From an uncultured Eubacteriales bacterium (GTDB taxonomy: Bacteria > Bacillota > Clostridia > Christensenellales > Aristaeellaceae): a DNA stretch of 27,986 bases. Position 1 is the stretch's first letter. Each line of letters begins with the position of its first letter. The stretch spans positions 1-27,986 of the forward strand of contig USDD01000027.1 of NCBI GenBank assembly GCA_900553265.1. Direction: 5' to 3'. Of the stretch, positions 17,338 to 26,244 are shown one piece after another. Below the pieces are notes generated by a model. It was not told where the DNA came from and did no database searches. It saw nothing but the letters and a program-made list of their open reading frames with translations. The translations under genes and the position numbers were made by a program.

Positions 17338-19028
17338 TCGTCCGTCTCTCCTTCGTCCTCTTCCAATGTCGAAACGATGCGCCCGGCGTAGAAGGCCAGT
17401 CGGCGCACGGAGCATCCGAAGCGCCGCGCCGCCCTTTCCAGCGACGGCCGCTTTCCATGCAGCGCCAGATAGGAATAGACCAGCGCCGCCGCGCCCGCGT
17501 CGGTGCTCATGATCGGGTCGTAATTCGTGCCCCGGCCCTGGCGATAGCGCGCCCAGAGCACCGCCAGCGCCGCCGGCGCGGAAACGTCCCATTCGTCCTC
17601 CAGCACTTCGCCGGCATAGCGGATCAGCTGGCGCTCGCCCACGGGCAGTCCCTCCAGCAGCGGCTCCGCGTCGGGCAGAATTACGCTGTCCAGATCGCCG
17701 TCGTTGGGCAGCATCTCGCGCATGTCCGCGCCCCGCAGCTTCAGAATCGCCGCGATGTGCATCTTCATCTCCGGCTCCAGATCGCTTCCGAACATCATGG
17801 CGCGCACGAGGCTCTCGGCCTCCGCGTCGTCGATGGCGGCCACGATGGTCAGCGCGATGCGCTTCAGCCGCCCGTCGCCCGACGAAGCCGCCCAGCGAAC
17901 CAGCCTTCTCAGCTCTCCGTCCTCGCGCCAGTGCCGGCGCACCTCGCCCAGATTGCCGCCCACACGCTCCGCCAGCCGATGGAACCGCGCGCGAAACTCC
18001 GCGTCCGGCACCTGATAGGCATAGTCCGGCTCGCACTGACCGAGCTCTCCGTTCGCCGCGGCCTGCTGATAATAGCGCGCCACGTCGTCCTCCGGGTCGA
18101 TGCGCAGAATGCGCAGCCAGAATTTCTGCACCTCCGCGTCGGGCTTGCCCAGCCGATGCAGCGCCACCGCGCGCTGATGCAGCAGCACCCGATCGAAGGG
18201 CGTGATCTGCAGCGCCAGCCGGGCGCACTCGGCAATCTCCTCGTCCATGCCGACGATGCTCATGGAGTGAATCAGCAGCTGAAGCTCCGCGCCCTCGGGC
18301 CGCTCGTCCGTCACGCGGCGCAGCGCCTCCTCGGCGCGCTGCTTCTGATTCAGCGCAAAATAGACCTGCGCGCTGACGCACACGGCCTTCACCGACGGCG
18401 GAAAGCCCTTCTCCGCCCGCTCGGCCTGCTTCAGCGCCGCTTCGCCGTCGCCCATCAGCATCAGCGTCAGTGCGTACAGCGCGCGCATTTCGTATTGCTC
18501 CGAGGCCATGGACAGACTGCGCTCGAAGGCCCGGCGCGCCTCGGCCAGCTCGCCCTCGCGCAGCAGCTCGCAGGCGCGGTCGGCCACGCGCATGGCCCGG
18601 CCGAGCTTTCGGCTGACCGGCCGGTTCATGGTGTCGTAGATTTCGATTTCCGCGGCCAGCCGCCCGGCCTCGCCCTCGCGCGCGCCGTCGGGATCCACCC
18701 GGCGATACAGCCGCAGCGACCGACGCGCGCCGTCCAGATCGTTCATGCCCATCTGGTTGAGCGCCAGCCCGTAATAGCACTCCGCCGGCGCGCCCCTGCG
18801 GGACAGCATGTCCAGCAGCAGCCGGCTGGACTGCTCGTGACAGCCCATCTCGCAGTACAGCTCCGCCAGATCCAGCCGATATTCCACGTTCTCCGGCGCG
18901 CGTTCCACCGCCTGACGCATCAGCTCCAGCGCGTCCACGGGGTTGTTCTCCCGGCGGTTCACCATCGCCCGATGGTGAGCATAGGCCGAGCTCTGATTAA
19001 AGGAAACCACCTTTGGATTCTGTTTCAT
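17334..19028 (-). CDS. large TPR protein with C-terminal helix-turn-helix-like segment
   Basis: A 564-residue soluble protein built mostly from TPR-like helix pairs: NNPVDALELMRQAVERAPENVEY, YYGLALNQMGMNDLDGARRSL, AEARRAFERSLSMASEQYEM, LYALTLMLMGDGEAALKQAERA, VYFALNQKQRAEEALRRV. From about residue 390 the helices become HEAT-like (RIALTIVAAIDDAEAESLVRAMM). The C-terminus PSLERAARRFGCSVRRLAFYAGRI (about 528-552) resembles a helix-turn-helix and might bind DNA; this is inference. The ATG at 19028 overlaps the hslO stop (ATGA), with GGGAGGG upstream. The coupled order Hsp33-TPR-HEAT-ribbon points to protein quality control or complex assembly, but the role is unknown. Confidence 0.87.
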   Translation of the reverse strand: MKQNPKVVSFNQSSAYAHHRAMVNRRENNPVDALELMRQAVERAPENVEYRLDLAELYCEMGCHEQSSRLLLDMLSRRGAPAECYYGLALNQMGMNDLDGARRSLRLYRRVDPDGAREGEAGRLAAEIEIYDTMNRPVSRKLGRAMRVADRACELLREGELAEARRAFERSLSMASEQYEMRALYALTLMLMGDGEAALKQAERAEKGFPPSVKAVCVSAQVYFALNQKQRAEEALRRVTDERPEGAELQLLIHSMSIVGMDEEIAECARLALQITPFDRVLLHQRAVALHRLGKPDAEVQKFWLRILRIDPEDDVARYYQQAAANGELGQCEPDYAYQVPDAEFRARFHRLAERVGGNLGEVRRHWREDGELRRLVRWAASSGDGRLKRIALTIVAAIDDAEAESLVRAMMFGSDLEPEMKMHIAAILKLRGADMREMLPNDGDLDSVILPDAEPLLEGLPVGERQLIRYAGEVLEDEWDVSAPAALAVLWARYRQGRGTNYDPIMSTDAGAAALVYSYLALHGKRPSLERAARRFGCSVRRLAFYAGRIVSTLEEDEGETDE

Positions 19029-19915
19029 TGTCCCTCCCGGACGGTCGCTTTCTCGAGCAATGCCTTGAGCGCATCCTCGCTGAATTCATATCTCTTGTTG
19101 CAGAAATGGCAGTCCACCTGTGCGCCGTGCTGGGTCTGAATCATGTCCTTCAGCTCGTCGGCTCCCAGCGAAATCAGCACCTTCTCGATGCGCTCTCGGC
19201 TGCACGCGCAGGCATAGCGCGGCTCGCGCGTGGCGAGAATCTCCGGCTCCAGATGCATCAGCAGCTGCTGCACCGAGTCCTTCAGGTGGTATTCCTTCAT
19301 CGTTCCCGAAATATCCATGAACATTCCCGCGCTGTTTTCGATGGACGCGATGGCCGCCTCGGACGCGCCGGGCATGACCTGAACGATCAGCCCGCCCGCC
19401 GACTCGACCTTCTCGTCGGACACCAGCACGCCCAGCGACACCAGCGACGGCGTCTGCTCGGAGGCGGTGAAGTACATGGCGAAGTCCTCGGCGATCTCGC
19501 CGGAGACCAGATTGACCTGGCCGACGTAGGGCTCGCGCAGATGCATGTCCTTGACCACCGTCAGCCGGCCGTCCTTTCCCACCGCGGCGCCCACGGGCAG
19601 CTTCGGCCCCGTGCGCGGCAGGTCGATTCCCGGATTGTCCACATAGCCCTTGACCGTGCAGTCGCCGTGGGCCACGGCCATCACCGTGCCGATGGGGCCG
19701 CCGCCCTTGATCTGCGTGGTGATGCTCTCGTCCTCGCCCTTGAGCATGCTGCCCATCATGGCCGCGCAGGTCAGCGTCCGGCCCAGCGCGGCGGCGGCGA
19801 TGCGGGAAAGGCCGTGGATGTCCTTCGCCCGCTGCACCATCTGCGTGCTCTCGATGAGGATGGCGCGGGCCTGCCCGCCCATCAGTGAAATATGATAAAG
19901 TCCGTCCTGATTCAT
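19025..19915 (-). CDS. hslO: redox-regulated chaperone Hsp33
   Basis: A 296-residue cytoplasmic holdase activated by oxidative unfolding. The N-terminal half holds the family sequence TTQIKGGGPIGTV. The C-terminal redox switch has all four zinc cysteines: C236 and C238 (CxC in YACACS) and C269 and C272 (CxxC in DCHFCNKRY). Length is typical for the family. AGGAGAT precedes the ATG. It follows the methyltransferase gene by 21 nt and overlaps the TPR gene by 4 nt, within one operon. The switch motif is intact, so the protein should be functional. Confidence 0.97.
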   Translation of the reverse strand: MNQDGLYHISLMGGQARAILIESTQMVQRAKDIHGLSRIAAAALGRTLTCAAMMGSMLKGEDESITTQIKGGGPIGTVMAVAHGDCTVKGYVDNPGIDLPRTGPKLPVGAAVGKDGRLTVVKDMHLREPYVGQVNLVSGEIAEDFAMYFTASEQTPSLVSLGVLVSDEKVESAGGLIVQVMPGASEAAIASIENSAGMFMDISGTMKEYHLKDSVQQLLMHLEPEILATREPRYACACSRERIEKVLISLGADELKDMIQTQHGAQVDCHFCNKRYEFSEDALKALLEKATVREGQ

Positions 19916-19936
19916 GGAACTTATCTCCTCTCCATT

Positions 19937-20683
19937 CTATTCGCGCACCGCCAGAAAGTGAATGCGCATTTCGTCGGGCTTCGGCGGCTCAAAGGTTCTG
20001 TCGCCGAACACCTTTATCTGTCCAAAGCCCGCCTCCCTCAGCCGCGCCGTCAGCTCCTCGGGCCGGTGCGCCCGCTGTCGATGCGTCTCGGCGAAGCGGC
20101 GATACAGCCCGCTCTCCTCCCGACAGAAGAAGGTCAGATCCATCTGCACAATCCGCGTCTGCGGATCGTAGGCATTGGCCCAGAGATAGGCCACCTCGTC
20201 GCGCTCCTCGCCGAAAAAGCCGTTGCCCAGCACCTTTTCCAGCTTGTATTCGGAAGAGATGTCGAATGCCAGCGCGCCGCCGGGGCGAATCGCCCGATGC
20301 GCCGCGCGGAAAAAGCCGTCCACCTGCTCGTCCGAGAGCAGATAGTTCACGCCGTCGCAGGCGCAGACCAGCGCGTCCGCCGGGCGCGGAAGCGTCAGCT
20401 TCGCCATGTCCTGACAGACGAACATGGGCCGAACGCCCGCCCGCCGCGCCTTTTCCGCGGCGATCTCCAGCATCTCGCCCGAGAGATCCACGCCCGTGAC
20501 GCGGATGCCCGCCTCTGCGAAGGGAATGGTCATGGAGCCGGTGCCGCAGGCGCACTCGGCCATGGTCTTCGGCCGCACGCCCGCCGTCTCCAGCAGCTTC
20601 AGATAATACTGCGCCCACGCCGGGTAATCAAAATCATCCATCAGAAGGTCATAGACCTCCGCAAACGCGCCGTATGCGCCCAT
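19937..20683 (-). CDS. class I SAM-dependent methyltransferase
   Basis: A 248-residue cytoplasmic protein with a Rossmann methyltransferase fold. Motif I is AECACGTGS (42-50), the ribose-binding acidic residue is D66 in VTGVDLSGEM, motif II region is VCQDMAKL (89-96), and motif IV is CACDGVNYL (108-115). The N-terminal YGAFAEVYDLLMDDFDY is typical of a small-molecule/unknown-substrate subfamily often placed next to Firmicutes housekeeping genes. The ATG at 20683 follows GGGAGGCGG; the frame is open to 20731, but that upstream part is leader. It is the first gene of the hslO operon. Substrate cannot be told from sequence. Confidence 0.9.
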   Translation of the reverse strand: MGAYGAFAEVYDLLMDDFDYPAWAQYYLKLLETAGVRPKTMAECACGTGSMTIPFAEAGIRVTGVDLSGEMLEIAAEKARRAGVRPMFVCQDMAKLTLPRPADALVCACDGVNYLLSDEQVDGFFRAAHRAIRPGGALAFDISSEYKLEKVLGNGFFGEERDEVAYLWANAYDPQTRIVQMDLTFFCREESGLYRRFAETHRQRAHRPEELTARLREAGFGQIKVFGDRTFEPPKPDEMRIHFLAVRE

Positions 20684-20744
20684 TTTTCCGCCTCCCGGCG
20701 CGTTTTGCGCCTGCCTTACCCATTTTCCCATGATGCCACTTTAT

Positions 20745-20773
20745 ATTTTATCACATTCCCCCGCGCAATGCAA
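20745..20773 (-). promoter_or_regulatory. promoter of the methyltransferase-hslO-TPR operon
   Basis: On the minus strand TAAAAT (20745-20750, 5 of 6) is preceded by TGA, an extended -10, and by TTGCAT (20768-20773) at a 17-nt spacer. A start near 20738 gives a leader of about 55 nt before the ATG at 20683. Confidence 0.65.
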
Positions 20774-20784
20774 CGCGCGGCGGC

Positions 20785-20834
20785 AAAAAAGGCGCGTCCG
20801 AACGCTCTGCAAATATACAGAGCGCCGGACGCGC
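20785..20834 (-). terminator. strong intrinsic terminator of the sugar-use operon
   Basis: On the minus strand GCGCGTCCG-G-CGCTCTG pairs with CAGAGCG-TT-CGGACGCGC around a TATATTTG loop and is followed by CTTTTTTG. It lies 24 nt after the AraC-type gene stop and upstream of the next operon's promoter, so it cleanly separates the two transcription units. Confidence 0.93.
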
Positions 20835-20857
20835 GCTGAGCATTCTGTTCTCCCGCC

Positions 20858-22981
20858 TCACTCGTTCTCCTCGCCCAGCTGACTCACATACTGATGAGGC
20901 GAAATGGCATAGACCCGGAAGAAGGCGCGGCGGAACGTGACCTCGTTTTCGTAGCCACAGCTGCGGGCGACGGCGATCACGTCGGTCTCGCCCGCGTCGA
21001 AGGCGCTTCGGGCCGCGAAGACGCGCAGCTCCTGCAGATAGTCGATGAAGTTCTTGCCGGTGGTTCGCTTGAACATCCGGGACATGTTCGGACAGGAGAG
21101 GCCGAATTCGTCGGCGATGCCCTTCTGGGAAAGGTTCGCGTCCCGGAAATGCTCGTGCAGATACTGCCGGATGCGCTCGCCCGTGGGCTGCGCGCCGTCG
21201 ATTTCCTCGGCGGCGGGACAGAGCTCCCGCGCCAGGCGGCCCATGGCCTCCCACGCGGCCTGCCGATCCTCCAGATCCGCCGCCGCGGCCAGCCGCGACG
21301 AAAAGTCCTTGAGCCCGGCGTTGGTTTCCCGCGCCACGCGCTGGAGAATCTCCGCCAGCATGGACATCAGCTGCCGATGCTCCGACGCGTTCAGCGACCG
21401 CGCGAGGTTTTCCCGGCTCAGCTCCCGCAGAATCCGTTCCAGCGCCCTGGCATTGCCCGCGCGCAGCTGTGTGATGAGCTGAATCTCCCAGTCCAGCGGG
21501 AAATAATAGCCCGCCTGACAGCCCGTTTCGCCGTCGGTGCGCTCCTCCAGCGCCTCCTGATAGGACTTGCTGATGCCCATCAGCCCGTGGTGCGGCAGTC
21601 CGCTGAAGCATTCGTAGCCCGCAAAGGAATCCCGGCAATAGGCCTTCAGCTGAAGCACCAGCCGCGAAAGCCGCTTCACCGCGTCGGCGCGCCCGGAATC
21701 GTCGCAGTAGAGAATCAGAATCAGCTCGCCCTCGGGCGCGACGCACTTCACCGCTGGAATGCGGCTGAGCACGAGGTAGTTCTGCATTCTCAGCAGATCG
21801 CGCGCCGTCTCCTCCTCCGGCCGCTCCCCCTCGTCCGTGACGACCACGGCCACGTACAGCTTGCCGTCGGACTGCTCAAAGGGCAGGCCGAACAGCGCCA
21901 TCGCGTCGTTGGTGAGCCGCCGGGCGAAGGCTCCGTGCAGCAGCGACAGCAGCAGATTGTTCCGCGCGGAATTGTAATACTGGCTGGTCAGCCCCTCCAT
22001 CTCGATTTCCGACTGGCGAATCTCCTCAAAGCGCCGTTTCACCGCCGAGAACTCGTCTCCGGCGGAATGGAGAATGCCCAGCCGGGCGAGCATCTGCATA
22101 ACCGGCTGATAGGTGAAATAGGAAATCAGCAGTCCCGCGCAGAGAGCGAGCACCAGCAGCACGAAGGCCAGCAGCAGCGTGGCCCACATCGGGAAGGGCG
22201 CGCTCTCCGCCACGGGCAGCGCGATGCGATAGCTCCAGCCAAACAGCGCGCTGTCCACCACGACCTGCGGAAGATTCGCGTCGCTCCGACCCGCCCTCAG
22301 CAGCGTCTCGCCCTCCCGCAGCAGCTCCACCGAATAGTCGCCGCTGCGCAGATGACTGCGCAGCATCCCCGAAAAATAGGTCTGGCTGATGCGGAAGAAG
22401 AACACCTGCCTGGGCGCGGAAAACGCGTCGATGCAGCGTCCCACGGCCACGTCCCGGCTGTTTTCCAATGGAAGCAGCACGAGACTTCCGTAGGATTCGG
22501 CCACCGCGGCGTACAGCTCGTCCTTGAAGCCCGCCTGCGAAACGCCGATGGACTGAAAATACCGCTCCTCCGAATCCCAGAAGGAATACGCGTCGATGGC
22601 CTCATGCTTCTGGGGCATCAGCAGCGCCATACTCGAGACCATGCCGCTCATGTACATGTAATGCCGCAGCATTTCGCAGATGGAGCGGCGATCAAAGATG
22701 TCCAGCGATGAGTGGATGATCTCCGACGACGAGCTGACCTTTTCGATCTGCGTGTCTCCCAGCAGCTGGACGCAGGTGTCGCTGAGCGTGTTGAACTTCT
22801 CGTCCATCACCTGCGCCAGAATCCGCGCCTCGTTTTCCAGATTGGCGCGCTGAATCTCCGCCTCGCGTCGCTGGCCGGAAGCCAGCAGATACCCGCCGAA
22901 GGAGGAAAGCAGGCAGAGGATCACCAGAAAATAGCACAGGAAAATCCTCTGAAAATAGCGGTTTCGGATTATGCTCAGCAT
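20858..22981 (-). CDS. membrane-bound AraC-family sensor-regulator
   Basis: A 707-residue one-component regulator. TM1 at about 13-33, an extracytoplasmic sensing domain (about 36-260, probably Cache-like), TM2 at about 265-289 (MWATLLLAFVLLVLALCAGLL), a cytoplasmic linker of about 300 residues, and a C-terminal AraC DNA-binding domain (about 605-703) with both helix-turn-helix units: LSQKGIADEFGLSCPNMSRMFK and DVIAVARSCGYENEVTFRRAF. This layout is known for YesN/YtdP-like regulators beside LplB/LplC-type sugar transporters. It would sense an extracellular sugar and control the operon. The ATG follows GGGAGGAAGG. It starts 24 nt after the glycosidase stop and is the last gene before the terminator, so it is probably autoregulated. 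Confidence 0.93.
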   Translation of the reverse strand: MLSIIRNRYFQRIFLCYFLVILCLLSSFGGYLLASGQRREAEIQRANLENEARILAQVMDEKFNTLSDTCVQLLGDTQIEKVSSSSEIIHSSLDIFDRRSICEMLRHYMYMSGMVSSMALLMPQKHEAIDAYSFWDSEERYFQSIGVSQAGFKDELYAAVAESYGSLVLLPLENSRDVAVGRCIDAFSAPRQVFFFRISQTYFSGMLRSHLRSGDYSVELLREGETLLRAGRSDANLPQVVVDSALFGWSYRIALPVAESAPFPMWATLLLAFVLLVLALCAGLLISYFTYQPVMQMLARLGILHSAGDEFSAVKRRFEEIRQSEIEMEGLTSQYYNSARNNLLLSLLHGAFARRLTNDAMALFGLPFEQSDGKLYVAVVVTDEGERPEEETARDLLRMQNYLVLSRIPAVKCVAPEGELILILYCDDSGRADAVKRLSRLVLQLKAYCRDSFAGYECFSGLPHHGLMGISKSYQEALEERTDGETGCQAGYYFPLDWEIQLITQLRAGNARALERILRELSRENLARSLNASEHRQLMSMLAEILQRVARETNAGLKDFSSRLAAAADLEDRQAAWEAMGRLARELCPAAEEIDGAQPTGERIRQYLHEHFRDANLSQKGIADEFGLSCPNMSRMFKRTTGKNFIDYLQELRVFAARSAFDAGETDVIAVARSCGYENEVTFRRAFFRVYAISPHQYVSQLGEENE

Positions 22982-23005
22982 CCTTGCCTTCCTCCCTCAG
23001 TCTCT

Positions 23006-24490
23006 TCAGATCAGTTTCAGCACGATGGCGGGAAGCTCGTTCTCCGCCGCGCCGGCCACGCGCGCCGCCGTCGCTCCGGCGATGGACAGCGTGTTTCCGC
23101 GAAGCTCGACCTCGCCGGTCACATCCTCCGCCGCGTCGCCCGCCAGGCTCTGCGCCCACACGCGCCGACCCTCGACAGACCGATCAAATTCCACGGTCAT
23201 GCGCGCAAAACGGCCGAACAGGCCGACTGGCGCGTCAATTTGGGTTTCCCGCACGCGGATCTCCGCCGACGGCGTCCGCTCCAGCGCGCCCGGCAGCGTG
23301 CGCGGAATCGCCGCGACGCACAGCGCGCCCGTTTCCGGATGGACGGATGCGGCGACGAAGGGGCGCTCGCCCTCCGCGCGCACCTCGGGCAGCGGCAGGT
23401 TCCGGGCGATGCCCGCCGGCGCGCTGTGCCTCTCGGTCACGTCCGAAACGCAGGGCCAGAGGCTCGCGTCGCGCACGGGATAGTGCCACTCGTCGCGCAG
23501 CGTCTCTTCCGAGATGAGCGTCTTTCCGCGATTGGCCGCAAAGGGCGGAGCCATACGCTGCCAACGCAGCGCGCAGAGCGTCTCCGAGAGCGGACGGTAG
23601 TCGTAGGTGAGCTTCTGCATGTGCTCCTCCCCGGGATGGCGCATCACGCCCAGCGAGCAGCCCAGCGCCGCGCCGATGAGCGCCGTGTCCTCCACGTTCA
23701 GCACCGCACATTCGCCCGAAACCTCCGCCGCTGCGCGCAGACAGAACGCCGCGCGATGCAGCGTGGAGGCGTAGCGGAACTCCGGCGCCACGTCGTATGT
23801 GCGCAGATAATCGCTGACCGGCAGCACTTCCCTTAGATATTTCTCCCTCCACGCGTGCATTTCCTGCTCCGGCTTTCCCGGCTCAAAGAGCGGCTGACGC
23901 ACCAGCGCGTGCTCGATCTTCAGCGCCGGGGCGTATTTCCGCACGCACTCGGTCATCATCCGGCGATAATTGCCGTCCGCCGCGCCGCGGCCCCAGTCCA
24001 CCTTCCAGTACATCACGCCGGCCTCATGACACCAGCGGGCGCGCTCCTCCCAGCCGGCGCGCTCCTCGTCCATGGTCAGGCTGAGTTCCTTTCCATCCAC
24101 AAGCGTCGGCAGCTGCGCCGGCACCCACAGGCCCAGTCCGCGATAGCCCAGCGCGCGGACGCGGTCGGACAGCTGGCGCAGCCGCTCGGCGGGGGTTCCA
24201 TACAGCGAAGGGAAGCGCTCCGGGTCCGCCGCGAGGGAGCCGAACAGCCGGGAATCCGCCGCGCCACAGGGCACGTCCCAGCCGTCGTCCAGCACGACGA
24301 TCATGTCGCCGCGCATGCCCTCAAAACTGTTCAGCACGCCCTCGGAACCGAAGAGGAATTCCTCGTTCATCGCGTCGCGCGTGGGAATGGGACTGCCCGC
24401 GGGCAGCCGCTCCTTCAGCACGTTCCATTGGGTATCCCATGTGCACCAGTAGCTGCCCGTGGCCGGGCTCTTGTCGGGAATCAGATTCAT
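23006..24490 (-). CDS. clan GH-D-like glycosidase (alpha-galactosidase GH27/GH36 type), cytoplasmic
   Basis: A 494-residue protein without a signal peptide. It resembles the TIM barrel of alpha-galactosidases: VVLDDGWDVP (65-74, compare the DDGW of GH36), RGLGLWVPAQLP (117-128), and the K-x-D motif YWKVDWG with D165 as candidate nucleophile; D227 in LPVSDYLRTYD is a candidate acid/base. A beta-rich C-terminal part (about 385-494) fits the usual sandwich domain. It would hydrolyse an oligosaccharide delivered by the ABC transporter encoded just upstream. The ATG at 24490 has GAGGAT about 10 nt before it; the frame is open to 24568 across a hairpin. Substrate and exact family are inferred; a non-galactosidase specificity is possible. 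Confidence 0.82.
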   Translation of the reverse strand: MNLIPDKSPATGSYWCTWDTQWNVLKERLPAGSPIPTRDAMNEEFLFGSEGVLNSFEGMRGDMIVVLDDGWDVPCGAADSRLFGSLAADPERFPSLYGTPAERLRQLSDRVRALGYRGLGLWVPAQLPTLVDGKELSLTMDEERAGWEERARWCHEAGVMYWKVDWGRGAADGNYRRMMTECVRKYAPALKIEHALVRQPLFEPGKPEQEMHAWREKYLREVLPVSDYLRTYDVAPEFRYASTLHRAAFCLRAAAEVSGECAVLNVEDTALIGAALGCSLGVMRHPGEEHMQKLTYDYRPLSETLCALRWQRMAPPFAANRGKTLISEETLRDEWHYPVRDASLWPCVSDVTERHSAPAGIARNLPLPEVRAEGERPFVAASVHPETGALCVAAIPRTLPGALERTPSAEIRVRETQIDAPVGLFGRFARMTVEFDRSVEGRRVWAQSLAGDAAEDVTGEVELRGNTLSIAGATAARVAGAAENELPAIVLKLI

Positions 24491-24533
24491 GCCGTTATAT
24501 CCTCGCTTTTTTCTGTGTCTTCGCTGTACGCCG

Positions 24534-24565
24534 AATGGAAACAGCCCGTTCGGACTGTTTCCATT
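24534..24565 (-). other. intercistronic stem-loop between binding-protein and glycosidase genes
   Basis: AATGGAAACAG (24534-24544) and CTGTTTCCATT (24555-24565) form a perfect 11-bp stem with a 10-nt loop. There is no T-run on the minus strand, so it is more likely an mRNA-stabilising or attenuating element that raises binding-protein level relative to the downstream enzyme than a full terminator. Confidence 0.55.
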
Positions 24566-24587
24566 CAAAGGGTTTACAAGCCTTGAA

Positions 24588-26213
24588 TTACTTGGTGCGC
24601 TCGTAGCGGGCCTCGTGGATGGCCACGTAATCGTCCAGACCCAGGCGCTCCAGATCGGACAGATAGCTGTCCCAATCGTCCATGCTGCGGTCGCCGAGAA
24701 TCAGCTTCATCAGCAGCTCGGAGGAGTAGGTCTTCAGATCGGTGGCGATGGCGTTGGACTGCTCCATTTCCTCCACGGTCTCCACAGCCAGGTTCGGCGC
24801 GGTCTCGTGGGGGAAGTAGTCCGGCGCGATCAGAGAGCCCTCGGCGATCTGGGCCTTGACCTGCAGATCCTCGAGATACGCCGCGTCGTCGCCGGCGGCG
24901 TTGAGCACGGAATTGGCCTCGGCCTTGCGATCGACCATCTCGCGGCGGGGCAGGATGATCGTCCAGGGTGCGGAGCGGCTGGCCATGAGCTGCTGTTCAA
25001 AGGTGTCGCCGGTCTTGATCTTGGTGCGAACGCCGTCCGCGTCCTCGGTGTAGGTGTAATCCTTGACGCCGTACTCAGTCAGAATGTAGTATTCCTCGCT
25101 GGTGACGAAGTCCATCAGCGCGCCCACCGCGTCCAGATCGGTGCAGTTGCTGGTGACGGCCAGAGCCATGCTGCCCAGCTGGAGGCCGGCCTGACGCAGC
25201 AGGCTGGGCTCCACGCCGTCCACCGCCGAGCAGTACACGGGCACATAGCAGGCGTGATCGTCGCCCGCGGCCACGGTGACGCTGGCTTCCGTCCAGGTGT
25301 CGGTGTACCAGGAGAAGATGCCCGCGATCTTGTTCTCAGCGGCCTTCTGGCTGGCCTGATCGCTGGTGTCCACCAGACCGGCCTCCACCAGGCGATGCAT
25401 GAAGTCGATGTAGTCCTTGATGTGCTCAGCCTTCCACGGAGTCTGCACGGAATCGGCCTTGGGATCGATGTAGGTGATCTCCGGGCCGAAGCCGAACCAC
25501 TGGGCGATGCCCGTCTGGAAGCTGTCCAGCTTAACAGAGATAACCTCGTCCTTTTCGCCGTTGCCGTTCATGTCGTTCTCCTGGAACGCGACCAGCAGGT
25601 CGAACAGCTCGTCGGTGGTGGTGGGCAGCTCCTTGCCCAGCTTGTCCGCCCAGTCCTTGCGGATCATGAAGCACATGGTCGCGCCGGCCTCGGTGCCGTC
25701 ATATTCGCCGCGGGTGACATGGGTCAGCCAGTAGAGGCTACCGTCCACCAGAGTGTTCAGCTGAACCTCCTTCAGGCCGTCTCCTTCAGTGAAGAACGCC
25801 TGCGCGGTGCCGTTGGAATGCTCCGCCCAGATGCCGTTCAGGGGCTGAATCAGGCCGCGGTCCACCAGCTGCTGGCGGGTAGCGGTCTCCAGAGGCTGCA
25901 TGTCGAACAGGTCACAGTCCAGGCCGGTGGCCAGACGGGTCTGGCAGACCACCTGATACTGATCGTCGGGAATCAGGTCCAGTTCCAGCTTCAGGCCGTA
26001 GCCCGCCAGCGCGTCGTTGAACGCCTTCACCAGCTGAGAATCGCTGTTCATCCACTCTTCGAGGGTCATCTGCTGATCGCCGGCCGTGATCGTGCCGGAG
26101 GGAGCCATGATGCGCAGCGTCTTGAGCTCGGTGCTCTCCGCGGTCGCGCCCATGCAGCCCAGCGCCATCAGGCAGACCAGCACGAACGCCATGAATCGGG
26201 TCAGATTCTTCAT
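24588..26213 (-). CDS. extracellular solute-binding protein of the LplBC-type sugar ABC importer
   Basis: A 541-residue secreted binding protein (family 1, LplA-like). An N-terminal signal sequence of about 25 residues has a hydrophobic core (FMAFVLVCLMALG). C20 in ALGC is an imperfect lipobox, while ATA at 23-25 offers a signal peptidase I site, so a lipoprotein is likely but not certain. The mature protein has the family's calcium-loop-like DMNGNGEKDE (214-223), and WYTDTWTEASVTVAAG near the ligand cleft. It would capture an oligosaccharide and deliver it to the two permeases. AGGAGGAATGAACA precedes the ATG at 26213. It follows the LplC-type permease after 85 nt with two small hairpins and precedes the glycosidase. 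The ATPase is not in the window; such systems usually use a shared MsmK-type ATPase. Confidence 0.93.
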   Translation of the reverse strand: MKNLTRFMAFVLVCLMALGCMGATAESTELKTLRIMAPSGTITAGDQQMTLEEWMNSDSQLVKAFNDALAGYGLKLELDLIPDDQYQVVCQTRLATGLDCDLFDMQPLETATRQQLVDRGLIQPLNGIWAEHSNGTAQAFFTEGDGLKEVQLNTLVDGSLYWLTHVTRGEYDGTEAGATMCFMIRKDWADKLGKELPTTTDELFDLLVAFQENDMNGNGEKDEVISVKLDSFQTGIAQWFGFGPEITYIDPKADSVQTPWKAEHIKDYIDFMHRLVEAGLVDTSDQASQKAAENKIAGIFSWYTDTWTEASVTVAAGDDHACYVPVYCSAVDGVEPSLLRQAGLQLGSMALAVTSNCTDLDAVGALMDFVTSEEYYILTEYGVKDYTYTEDADGVRTKIKTGDTFEQQLMASRSAPWTIILPRREMVDRKAEANSVLNAAGDDAAYLEDLQVKAQIAEGSLIAPDYFPHETAPNLAVETVEEMEQSNAIATDLKTYSSELLMKLILGDRSMDDWDSYLSDLERLGLDDYVAIHEARYERTK

Positions 26214-26244
26214 TGTTCATTCCTCCTGTTGTTCTGTTCTCTGA

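Noticed and set aside
17338..18780. Upstream extension of the HEAT-like gene frame to 18780
   Set aside because: This part is a +1-type shadow of the TPR gene, rich in Arg, Ala and Gly. The ATG at 17337 with AAGGAG and an ATGA overlap is the supported start.
17457..19139. A 560-codon open frame on the plus strand opposite the TPR gene
   Set aside because: Antisense shadow, with His/Gln/Arg-rich translation; the TPR gene has helical repeats, a ribosome site and coupled translation.
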